From NCBI GenBank assembly GCA_021464525.1, contig JADRCO010000908.1, forward strand, positions 1 to 24,788: DNA of 24,788 bases. The letters run 5' to 3'. Source of the DNA: Rhizophagus sp. LPA8_4_AMF (lineage: Eukaryota; Glomeromycota; Glomeromycetes; Glomerales; Glomeraceae). The notes beneath the pieces were generated by a model that searched no databases, was not told the DNA's origin, and worked only from the letters and a program-made list of their open reading frames with translations. Both the position numbers and the translations under genes were made by a program. Below are positions 16,751-24,788 of this stretch, one piece after another (positions within the stretch are counted from its first letter, which is position 1; each line of letters begins with the position of its first letter).

Positions 16751-17581
16751 TAATACATTAAAAAAATTTATCAAAGGAAATTTTGGTAGCAATTTCCTTA
16801 TGTAAATGAACTATTCTATATAAGGACCATATCTCACAAATGTGACCGGTCTATAACCCGATCTATCGGTATGAATTTCTTTATTATTTCTTTAAAATTT
16901 CTATTAAATTATTTCGGCATTAGATTTTATTCGGAAAAAATTTTAAAATTCAAATGAAAATTCTTTTATCAAGATGACTTTTTTTCCAAGCATTAATCCA
17001 GCCATTTTGTTCATTTAATTATCATACGAAATCTAAATAAAATAAAACAAAATTGTTTAAAAAATGTAAGTTTTAATATTTTTTTTTTTTTTTGTAATTT
17101 GAAGAAGAAAAATTTTAATATTTATTTGACACCTTTAAAGTACAAACGAAACTTTTATCTCAAATACAGTACTTTCTTCAAGGTATTATTTTTAACAAAT
17201 TAATTATTAAAACGAATGAAAAAAAAAATTAATATTAATAGATTGAATTCCTAAATTTCGTATATTCTAATATAATTATTTTTTTATTACCGTTTATTTA
17301 AATATTGGAAATTAAAAAATTTCTATTTTATATTTAATATAAATTTTATTGATGTTTGGAATAATATTTATTGATTAAAAGGATATGCTGATTAAAGTGA
17401 TTAAAGATAAACTTTATTTAAATTATAAAGAGTGAAGCATACTTTTCAAACTGATATATGTTAATTTTTTTTTATTGATTATCATTAAATTATAATTGAA
17501 AAAAATGAGATTAATTTACAAATATTTATGTAAAACGTGACGAGCTTTTGTGTAAGGTAAACTATTCTATATAGAATTTAC

Positions 17582-17645
17582 ATTTCAAAAACGTGTACGT
17601 GTTGGATAAGATTATTGGCTATTGGTCATGCCCTATGTAAATCTT
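17582..17645 (+). promoter_or_regulatory. Conserved upstream block with double inverted CCAAT box (unit A)
   Basis: Sixty-four bases here match 21566-21629 with one difference (T versus C), while sequence on both sides aligns only with many gaps. The block contains AACGTGTACGTGT (two ACGTGT words) and two ATTGG boxes (17614-17618 and 17621-17625), which are inverted CCAAT boxes. It lies about 105-170 bp before the ATG at 17751. A promoter role is inferred from position and conservation. CCAAT boxes are the known sites of the fungal HAP/NF-Y complex. Confidence 0.55.
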
Positions 17646-17750
17646 TTTTATTTTAATCAACTTTTCAATTGTATTCATTCCGTAAATTTCTATCCCCATT
17701 ACAAGAATATTAAATTTACTTTCTTGATAGTTTCAAAATAAAAATTAAGG

Positions 17751-19098
17751 ATGGGTAAATGTCAGGAATGTGGTCGAAATTGTTATTTTTGTAGACCGTG
17801 CAACTCTGTACATTTTCGTAATAATTTTGTACATTGGACCAGCAGCGATTCGAATCTTGACAAACTTATTCAAAATTCACAACTTAATGCATCTTTTATG
17901 TACGAATTTATTGAATGGATTGAATACTCAAATCTTGAAAATATTGAACTTGTTGCTCATGGTGGGTTTGGGAGTGTTTATAAAGCAATTTGGAAAGATG
18001 GTCCAATCGTGGATAATGTTTGGAACTTCAACAAATCTGAGTGGAACCGGGAAAATAAAAAGGAAGTGGCAGTAAAAAAATTTCAGAATGTAACTAATGT
18101 CAGCTCAGATTTCTTGAATGAGGTACTAATTAAAATATTAAAAATTAATTTTTCATGTATGAAGATTTTTAAGAATAAAAAACATTCACACAAAATATTT
18201 TAAAATTTTGCAGGTTAATTTTAATCTAAAAATGAATATTGATAATGGTGGCTTTGAAACTATTCTAATTTATGGAGTAACTCGTGATCCGCAAAATGGA
18301 GAATACGCTATTGTTACTGAATTCAAAAATGGTGGTAATCTAAGGAAAATAATTAAAAATAATTACAGTAATCTAACTTGGAAAGACATCCTAGAAATAT
18401 TAAAGAATATTAGCAATGGACTACGTTATGTTCATGATTCAGAATACTTCCACAAGGATCTCCACAGTGGCAACATCTTGAATAATATTGACTCTGATAA
18501 TAGTTTCGGGCGATCAGTAATTTCAGATTTTGGTCTGTGTCGTCCTATGGATCAAAGTTCTATAGACAAAACACCATATGGTGTCTTACCATTTGTCGCA
18601 CCAGAGGTTTTACTTGGTAAAGAGTTCACTGAAGCAGCAGATATTTATGGGTTTGGGATGATAATGTCAGAATTGATTAGTGGCGAGCCACCTTTTGTTG
18701 ATAGGGAATATGATGAGAATTTGAGTTTGGCTATTTGTTATGGTCAACGTCCGCAAATTCCAGAATATACACCTGAACCATATGCTGCATTAATGAAGCG
18801 TTGTTGGGATCCTATTCCTACCAATCGTCCAACAGCCATGGATTTAGGTTTCCAGGTTTATGATTTATTTATAGGTATTGATAACTCAAGTAAAAGTGAT
18901 TATCAGCCAAAAATTAAAGAAGCATTTAGTCAGGAACGGGAAGACAAGTGGAAAGCACGATTAACAGAATTGGCTACAAATCCAATATCCCTGAAAGAAT
19001 CGCAAAATTTGCTTACCAGTAAAAGACTTGATTATTCACAATATCTTTCTCAAAAACTTACCGTTGAAGATTGGAATAAACTAAAGTTGACTGACTAA
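17751..19098 (+). CDS. TKL-family protein kinase, 2 exons, 418 aa
   Basis: Exons 17751-18122 and 18214-19098 join in phase across a 91-bp GT...AG intron (GAG|GTACTA ... TTGCAG|GTT), giving 418 residues. Residues 4-17 are a C-x2-C-x6-C-x2-C Cys-rich motif typical of Glomeromycotina kinases. The kinase domain runs from about residue 62 to 345, with glycine loop HGGFGSVYKA (70-79), ATP lysine K109 (VAVKK), alpha-C glutamate E124 (DFLNE), HKD loop (H204, D206, N211), DFG (229-231) and APE (253-255). A CWDPIPTNRPTA C-lobe motif follows. All catalytic residues are present, so it should be an active Ser/Thr- or dual-specificity kinase, presumably cytosolic. The tail is Gln/Lys/Leu-rich with LLTSKRLDYS. 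The substrate is unknown. It belongs to a strongly expanded family, and a broken paralog lies 4 kb downstream. Confidence 0.9.
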
Positions 19099-19647
19099 TA
19101 TTAAATCATATCAACAGCTGAAATTCATTTTCAAACAAAGGAAATTTGTAAAATTTGTTTAAAATCTAACAAATTTTACATTTTATTTGAATAAAATTAA
19201 TTATTCAAACGATTTATTATAATGTTGAAGTAAAAATAATATTTTTAATATATTAATTTGAAATTTCTAATAATTGAATGTTTGATATACAAGAATAAGT
19301 CGTTAATTTAATAAATTGCTAGTATTTGTTTCAACTCCAATTTTATATATTTCATGATAAGTACAGTATATTAATATATCAAAGAACATAAAATTTATTG
19401 AAATTATTTTTGTCGCGTTGAATAAAAATCCTCTTTACAAAAAAAAAATCAATCATAAAAGAAATTTATTTAATGAGAGTAATTATATGTGTACGATCCA
19501 ATTTTTAAAAAACTTTATGTATCTAAAAGATTAATTTCCCAATTTTTTTAATCGATTTCAAAAATCAAAAACTACCTTTAATCATTAAAAATCATATTAA
19601 TGATATTCTTTAGTATTCTATTTAATTTTCTTACATTTAAGGAGTCA
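19099..19647. other. Intergenic between the two duplication units
   Basis: This is AT-rich 3' flank of the intact kinase, with no counterpart after the second copy. Contains TACAGTATATTAAT near 19361. No gene or element was recognised. Confidence 0.4.
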
Positions 19648-20679
19648 CATGTTCATGGAGAAACTAAAAAAAAATTTATCAAAGGAATTTTGATCATCGT
19701 AATTTTCTTAGATGAGCTAATCTATATCTCAATCGGACTATGACCCGATATCATCAGTATGAATTTCTTTATTTCTTTCTTTAAAGTTTCTATTAATTAT
19801 TTCAGCATTAGAATTTATTCGGAAAAAAGTTTAAAATTCAGATGAAAATTCTTTTTATCAAGATGCCTTTTTCCAAGCATTAGTCCAGTCAATTTGTTCA
19901 TTTAATTTAAACACCATATAAAAAGGTTCTCTAGATAAAATAAAACAAATTGTTTAAAAAATAAGGTTTAATATTTTTTTTTTTTGAATTTGAGAAAGAA
20001 AAAGGTTACTGAATATTTGGTTGATACCTTTAAGGTGCAAACAAACCTTTTATCTAAAATACAATATTTCTTCAAGGTATTAATTATAACAAATTATTAT
20101 AATAAAACTTCTTACAACGAATGAAATAATATTATTAAATTGAATTCCTAAATTTCATATATTAAGATAGAACTATATTTTATTACCGGTAGAATCATAA
20201 AATTTCTATCTTATATAAAATTTCTTAATCATCCGACAAAATTATTAAAGAGTGAAGCATACTTACTAGTTTTCAAACTAATATACAGTACGTTAATATT
20301 TTTTATTAATTTGCACCCGGGGTGAAATTAGATGATATCGCCTGTTAATTTTTATAATTTTAAAATAAATTTATCTAACGTAAGATAACGGATAACCTTT
20401 TTTTGACATTCTTTAATATCCCTTGATAACCTTTAACATTCTTAATGTCTTTCAACGTCTTTTAACGTTCTTTGATGTCTTTTCTTCTTAGACTTTTGAA
20501 GATAAGCTTTTTTATAATATTTGTTTTCTTTTTATTTGCTATTGTTCCTTAATTACCCATCTTCTTTTTGTAGATTTTTCAACTTCGTATCCTAGTAAAT
20601 GGTAAGTTCCAAGTTTTTCAGAATTTCAGAAGTCTAGTTTCTTTACAGTAACTAACTAGTTTTTTCTTTTTCATTTTTC

Positions 20680-20935
20680 ATTTGGGTTTCTTCTATTTTT
20701 GGCCAAGTTTTTCCTTGGATTTCTTTGGATTTCTTGTTGAGTTCCATTGGTTTCTTTTAGGTTTCTTTCTCAGGTCATTTTTTTGGATTTCTTATTGGAT
20801 TTCATTGGGTTTCTTTTGAGTTTCTTCCTTGAGTCTTTTCTTTGATTTTTTTTTTAGGGTTTCTTGGGTTGCTTAGATTTTTTCTTTAGGTTTCTTTTTT
20901 GAGTTTCTTCTTGTGCTTCTTTCTTTTAGTTGGAA
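20680..20935 (+). repeat. G/T-rich degenerate short tandem array
   Basis: Units of roughly 20 bp with the pattern GGTTTCTT(T/C)TTGAGTTTCTT repeat about ten times with substitutions and indels. The array lies entirely inside the inverted-repeat-bounded insertion and has no coding potential. Confidence 0.6.
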
Positions 20936-21346
20936 TTTTTCATTTTCTTTATACTTTGGCTTTGTGATTTTATTTTTACTGTATGTTTGATTTTAGTTTT
21001 AGTTTTATTTTGGTTATTCATTTATCTTCTCATTAATTTTATCTTTGGTTTTGGTTCATTCTAACCTTGTACATTTTTATATCTGGTTTCATTTAATCAT
21101 ATTTTGATCTCATTTAATTTTATCTTTGATTCATTCCAATCTCAATTATTTTTGACTTCGGTGATGGTTATCAAGAGACTGTAAAATCACATGAACCATA
21201 ATATGATGTAATGTGTTTTAGATTATAAATAAAAAACTTTCAATTAGAACTATATATAAATTAGTTTTATATGCTCAAATTTTTAATTTTTTAAATATGT
21301 GATTTATTATGGTGAAATCACCTGATTTTAAAAAATTTATATATGG

Positions 21347-21370
21347 GTGAAATCACCTAGGTGATTTCAC
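21347..21370. repeat. 24-bp perfect palindrome near the right end of the insertion
   Basis: The 24 bases starting GTGAAATCACC, TA, then GGTGATTTCAC equal their own reverse complement. A further GGTGAAATCACC lies at 21311-21322, and a degenerate GGGTGAAATTA occurs at the left end (20320-20330). The arrangement suggests subterminal binding sites of a transposase, which is inference. Confidence 0.8.
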
Positions 21371-21565
21371 ACGGAGAGCAAATTAGCAACAGTCTTTTTT
21401 TATTTTTTTTAAAAAATAGCTTATTAATCACCATAAATTATAATTTTGAAAAAGTAGCGATCTTTATTCAAATTAAATGAATGATTTGTTCATAGTAATA
21501 ATCGTCCCGAGTATGTGAAGCAATGTGATGAGCTTTTATGTAAGGTTACCTGTTACCAATTCTAT

Positions 21566-21629
21566 ATTTCAAAAACGTGTACGTGTCGGATAAGATTATT
21601 GGCTATTGGTCATGCCCTATGTAAATCTT
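21566..21629 (+). promoter_or_regulatory. Conserved upstream block with double inverted CCAAT box (unit B)
   Basis: Counterpart of 17582-17645 with a single base change. It keeps the ACGTGTACGTGT words and both ATTGG boxes (21598-21602 and 21605-21609). It precedes the broken kinase copy whose ATG is at 21758, so the promoter-like block survives although the gene does not. Confidence 0.5.
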
Positions 21630-21757
21630 CTTTATTCTATATAAATTATTTCTAACCCAACTTTTCATTGTAATCAATCCATAAATTAAATTTATACTAC
21701 TCAATACAAGAATATTAAATTTACTTTATAGATAGTTTCAAAATAAAATCAATAAAG

Positions 21758-22875
21758 ATGACCGAATGTCAAGAATGTGGTAATAAGTTTATTTATAATT
21801 ATGATAGACCGTGCAACTTTGTACATTTTCGTAATAATTTTGTACATTGGACCAGCGGTGATTCAAATCTTGACGAACTTATCAAATTTCACAACTCAAT
21901 GCTACACTTTCATGGGAATTAATTGAATGGATTGAATATTCAAATCTTGAAAATATTGACCTTATTGCTCATGGTGGGTTTGGGAGTGTTATAAAGCAAT
22001 TTGGAAATATAGTCCAATCGTGGAGAATAATCAAGCTTGGAACTTGAATAAATCTGAATGGAAACGGGAAAATGAAAAGGAAGTAGCGATAAAGAAGCTT
22101 CGGAATGTGGCTCAAATTTCTTGAATGAGATGATTAAATTGGTTTTTTTGTATATAAAGGTTTTTGGTATAAAAACAAATATTCACACAAAATAACTTAA
22201 ACATTATTGCAGGTTTATTTTAATTTAAAAATGAATAAAGTGACAGTTGTTATTGAAACTATTCGAATTTATGGCGTGACTCGTGATCCGCATATGGAGA
22301 AAAGGATCTTCACAGTGGTAACATCTTGAATGAAATTGACTCTGATAATAATATTTTGTCAGTAATTTCAGATTTTGGTCTGTGTCGTCCTATGTACAGA
22401 CAAAAAATCATATGGTATTTTACCATTCGTCGCACCAGAGGTTTTACTTGAGAAAGAGTTCACTGAAGCAGCAGATATTTATGGGTTTTGGTCTTTGGGA
22501 TAATAATGTCAGAATTAATTAGCGGGAACCGCCTTTTATTGGTAAGGATTATAATGAAACGTTATTGGAATCCTATTCATACCAATCGTCCAACTGCTGT
22601 GGTATTGGATGTACAGCTTCAGAATCTATTACATATTTTGAAGAACAATAATTTAATCGAAATTAACAATGATCTTGACCTAAAAATTAAGGATATTGAG
22701 GAAATAAGGAAGCATTTAATCAGGAAAAAGAGATAAATGGAAAGCTCAATTAGCAGAATTGACTACAAATTCAATACCTCTGAAAGAATCGCAAAATTTG
22801 CTTACCAGTAAACGACTTGATTATTCATCAAAATTTTACCGTTGAAGATTGGAATAAACTAAATTGACTGATTAA
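21758..22875 (+). pseudogene. Decayed second copy of the TKL kinase
   Basis: From ATG 21758 it encodes MTECQECGNKF... then NNFVHWTSGDSNLDELI, close to the N-terminus of the intact copy, but frameshifts into a stop near 21921. Further damage includes a one-base loss in the glycine-loop exon (GGGAGTGTTATAAAG near 21985), losses around the alpha-C region, and an exact 150-bp deletion after GGAGAA near 22305. That deletion corresponds to residues 155-204 of the intact protein, so the hinge, the helices before the catalytic loop and the His of HKD are gone. A second deletion lies near 22555, between the TATAATGA and CGTTATTGG segments. The intron position is kept (acceptor ATTGCAG near 22212). A short open frame inside it (22488-22736) is a remnant, not a gene. 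It aligns to the end of the intact copy, stop included. Confidence 0.9.
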
Positions 22876-23754
22876 AAAGTCAATTCGTGTGAAATTCGTG
22901 TTTAAAGTAATATAACAAGGGAAGGAAAAGTTTCAACTGCTAATTTAATCTTATATACTCTACTCTTGAGAGTGTATGTAAAATACAGAGGGCTAATTTT
23001 TTGAGTTGTGACGTTAAAGTATTGAATTTTATTTTTTTTAGGAAGAAAAAAAATGTACAAAGAATAAATTATTCTACCTTCTGAACTAAATATATATTTG
23101 AGACTTTTATTTTTCAGAAATAGATTATATTCAGTTGCCAGTTTATAATCACGTTCCATTTAATCCACAAAATTATGAAAGTATAATATCATTTTTAATT
23201 TATTGAATTTGTATTTATCATATTAAGAAAATTCTTTTATAGGAAGAAATGAAATTTTTTATACTTAATAAATTATAAATATGGCAACATTTTTTAAAAA
23301 AATTTATGAATAATAGAGCACGAAATATGATTAGATTAATAAAAGGTCTGTTATGATATTTATACAGTATATAAAGTCTATTAATAATTACATATCAAAA
23401 ACGTTAATCAAAAATAGAACCGACGAGTCGATTTCCATCCCTGGTCACAAATGCCACAGTATTGCAGTATATTAAAAATATTTATATCAAAAAATTTTCT
23501 TGTATGCAAGTTTTATTGGAATTTTGATAATAATGAAGTTTTGACTATAATTCAATTAAAATTAAAGAGTAAAATTTGAGTTTAAAATATTTATTAATTT
23601 TAGTAATAAAAATAAAATTTTTTTATGAATTGAATCCATAAATATATAAAGCTTTAAAATCGGAAAATAAAAGTTATTCTTATCCAAAATTTTTAACCTT
23701 ACGTTAGTTAAACTTCAATAATACAAACGTATGGTTTATGCACTTTTTTTAAAT
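22876..23754. other. Intergenic, no gene seen
   Basis: AT-rich 3' flank of the pseudogene. The minus open frame at 22902-23159 has no recognisable domain and ordinary chance composition. TACAGTA occurs near 23365. Nothing else was supported. Confidence 0.4.
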
Positions 23755-24240
23755 AAAGCGAAAAGTTTTTTTAGAGACAAAAAACATATTAACGTACTTA
23801 CAATCGGAGAAGTTCCGTTAGTCCATTATTATGGATACATAATGTAAATTTAACGGAAATTTTTTCGTATAATTGACATGTGTTGATATAAAAGAAAGCT
23901 TAATACGTAAACAAAAACTAAAATTTAAGTTTTTGCAAAGTGTCATTAAATATATTTTTATTTGAAGGATGTAAATTTTTAATTTAAATAAAAAACTGAT
24001 AAAGAATTAAAAAAAATTATTTGGTTTATGTTACGGAGTAAATTTTAAATTTTTAATGCTTTAGTATTTTATGCCATGACATCATGGCGCAGTAATCTTA
24101 CGGTTGATACAGCTTTTTGCAAAACAACAGACAATTAAGTTACTATTAAGTTGATTATGAATATGAAAAAATCATCTCAATTAGGTTGGGAGTTAGACTA
24201 ATTATAGGATTGTTCCAAGATGGATTTGGTACGTACATTG
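23755..24240 (+). repeat. Dispersed repeat, copy 2 (pair with 15335-15785)
   Basis: This is the diverged second copy, in the same orientation, sharing the GGTTTATGTTACGGAGTA (24022-24040), CATGGCGCAG (24083-24092) and TTCCAAGATGG..TACGTAC (about 24211-24237) landmarks. The short open frame beginning at 24186 overlaps its end and is not supported as a gene. The two copies are about 8.4 kb apart and bracket the kinase duplication. Confidence 0.6.
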
Positions 24241-24406
24241 GCTTTCGTGTTTTTCACGTACAACCACTTCATATTTTGAGTTTAGTAAAGGAGAAAAATA
24301 ATTCGGAATTGTTCATTAAATTAACTGACATGGTTAATTCTTTTTACTTTATTTGTAAAAACTGTATGTAAAAGTACATAATATAAAAGTTTACTATATA
24401 ATTTTA

Positions 24407-24788
24407 TTAATCTTCAATCATACAATCAAAACCCTGAGACTCTTCTTGAAAATACATTTCAGTAAGTTTGCGACTTGTATAATGCGCTTGTGGATGAGAT
24501 TGTATAATAGAAGTATTTATTTTTTCATGTGCTAAATTTGCTTCTTCTTGTGTTAAAGCTTTGTTTGCTTCTACAAATTCAGATATATAATTTATTAATT
24601 GATTATCAATATTAGGTACTTCAAAAGTAGGATTTCCATCAATGTTTATTCTATAATATTCGTCAATACATCTAATCCATTCAGATATAATATTTTCAAG
24701 CATTGTTATGGTTGGTCTATTAGAAGGATTTGTATCCCAACATTTTTTCATTAAATCTATATAACATTTTGGAGTATTTTTTATAATT
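24407..24788 (-). CDS. TKL-family protein kinase, C-terminal part (runs off the window)
   Basis: The frame is open from the window edge and ends at 24407, giving about 126 residues of the 3' portion. Visible sequence starts IIKNTPKCYIDLMKKCWDTNP and continues SNRPTI, the C-lobe motif in which the Arg pairs with the APE Glu in TKL kinases. A helical tail follows, then SHPQAHYTSRKL and FDCMIED. The HPQA-YTSR-L plus acidic C-terminal tail is characteristic of the large Glomeromycotina kinase family. The catalytic residues and any introns lie beyond the window. It is convergent with the upstream kinase copies (opposite strand) and belongs to a different subgroup, since its tail is unlike theirs. 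Confidence 0.85.
   Translation of the reverse strand, partial: IIKNTPKCYIDLMKKCWDTNPSNRPTITMLENIISEWIRCIDEYYRINIDGNPTFEVPNIDNQLINYISEFVEANKALTQEEANLAHEKINTSIIQSHPQAHYTSRKLTEMYFQEESQGFDCMIED

Larger units (their letters stand above)
16699..19098 (+). repeat. Tandem duplication unit A (paralogous to 19648-22875)
   Basis: From CATGTT at 16699 to the kinase stop at 19098, this stretch aligns block by block with 19648-22875. Shared blocks include AAAAAATTTATCAAAGGA (16760/19669), GTATGAATTTCTTTATT, TTCCAAGCATTA.TCCAG, TTGAATTCCTAAATTTC, AGAGTGAAGCATACTT, the 64-bp upstream block and the two kinase exons. Similarity stops at the end of the coding region in both copies. The unit therefore carries about 1 kb of 5' flank plus one kinase gene. 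Confidence 0.85.
20308..21384. mobile_element. 1,077-bp insertion with terminal inverted repeats, non-coding
   Basis: The interval is absent from the paralogous flank at about 17460-17475. Its ends, AATTTGCACCCGGGG.. (20308-20328) and the complement of 21364-21384 (AATTTGCTCTCCGTG..), match at 17 of 21 positions. The interior holds no open frame. It contains short ACCTTTAACATTCTT/CGTCTTTTAACGTTC repeats (20390-20480), a G/T-rich array of GGTTTCTT..GAGTTTCTT words (20680-20935), an exon-like segment bounded by TTGTAG and GGTAAGT (20574-20601), and a GGTGAAATCACC-type palindrome cluster near its right end. It is probably a non-autonomous DNA transposon. The target duplication is ambiguous because the AATT termini overlap AT-rich flanks. 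Confidence 0.65.
19648..22875 (+). repeat. Tandem duplication unit B (paralogous to 16699-19098)
   Basis: This is the second copy of the kinase-containing unit in the same orientation, starting CATGTTCATGGAGAAACTAA at 19648. It is longer than unit A because a 1,077-bp inverted-repeat-bounded insertion (20308-21384) interrupts its 5' flank, and it lacks about 43 bp of hairpin sequence present in A. The coding part is decayed. Confidence 0.85.

Noticed and set aside
22488..22736. 82-codon frame read as a separate gene
   Set aside because: It lies inside the decayed kinase copy and is a frameshifted remnant of that C-lobe.
22902..23159. 85-codon minus-strand frame
   Set aside because: No domain, no neighbour relation and AT-rich chance composition.
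15335..24240. A full LTR retrotransposon bounded by the two diverged repeats
   Set aside because: The 8 kb between them holds kinase genes and no gag, protease, reverse transcriptase or integrase was recognised. No TG...CA ends or target duplication could be shown.
24186..24371. 61-codon plus-strand frame near the right edge
   Set aside because: It overlaps the end of a non-coding dispersed repeat, and the paralogous repeat copy does not keep the frame.
1..24788. tRNA, rRNA, CRISPR arrays or bacterial-type operons
   Set aside because: No tRNA B-box-like motif, rRNA core sequence or regularly spaced direct repeats with unique spacers were seen. Spliced genes indicate a eukaryote.

Overview
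The window looks like nuclear DNA of an early-diverging fungus, most probably an arbuscular mycorrhizal fungus close to Rhizophagus (Glomeromycotina). This is inferred from several things seen together: very AT-rich, low-complexity intergenic DNA; spliced genes with short introns of 74-91 bp; tyrosine-kinase-like (TKL) kinases with a Cys-rich N-terminus and a CWDxxPxxRP C-lobe; a kinase-Sel1 fusion with an MLKL-type N-terminal helical domain; a MACPF-like protein; and many decayed transposons. No database search was possible.

Layout. Positions 1-3371 hold no firm gene: a 51-bp poly-T tract, a pyrimidine-rich stretch, an A-rich degenerate repeat, and about 1.1 kb of more complex sequence that may be a relic. 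A 675-residue MACPF-like gene lies at 3372-5399 (+). It is followed by a 46-bp-unit minisatellite (5520-6200) and an intron-containing pseudogene fragment of V-ATPase subunit a (6255-6893). A four-exon gene on the minus strand (7492-10293) encodes a predicted 848-residue protein: MLKL-like four-helix domain, degenerate (pseudo)kinase domain and Sel1 repeats. Positions 10294-16700 are mostly non-coding and contain two MITEs (PIF/Harbinger-like at 12386-12654, Tc1/mariner-pogo-like at 13259-13440), scraps of TKL kinases, an RNA-dependent RNA polymerase relic and a splice-signal-bounded mini-cassette (16240-16475).

From about 16.7 to 22.9 kb there is a tandem duplication of a TKL kinase gene. 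The left copy (17751-19098) is intact with two exons and appears catalytically competent. The right copy (21758-22875) is dead: it has frameshifts, a precise 150-bp deletion through the catalytic core and a second deletion, and its 5' flank carries a 1,077-bp insertion with terminal inverted repeats (20308-21384). A nearly identical 64-bp block with two inverted CCAAT boxes precedes both copies. Diverged direct repeats (15335-15785 and 23755-24240) bracket this block. The right edge holds the 3' end of a further kinase gene on the minus strand (24407-24788), whose 5' part lies outside the window.

Functionally, the intact genes are signalling or possibly membrane-acting proteins rather than a metabolic operon. 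The most notable is the MLKL-like pseudokinase-Sel1 gene, a candidate regulated-cell-death or immunity component, with a MACPF-like gene about 2 kb beyond its 3' end. Any joint function is inference. The rest shows birth-and-death evolution of a kinase family in a transposon-rich region.
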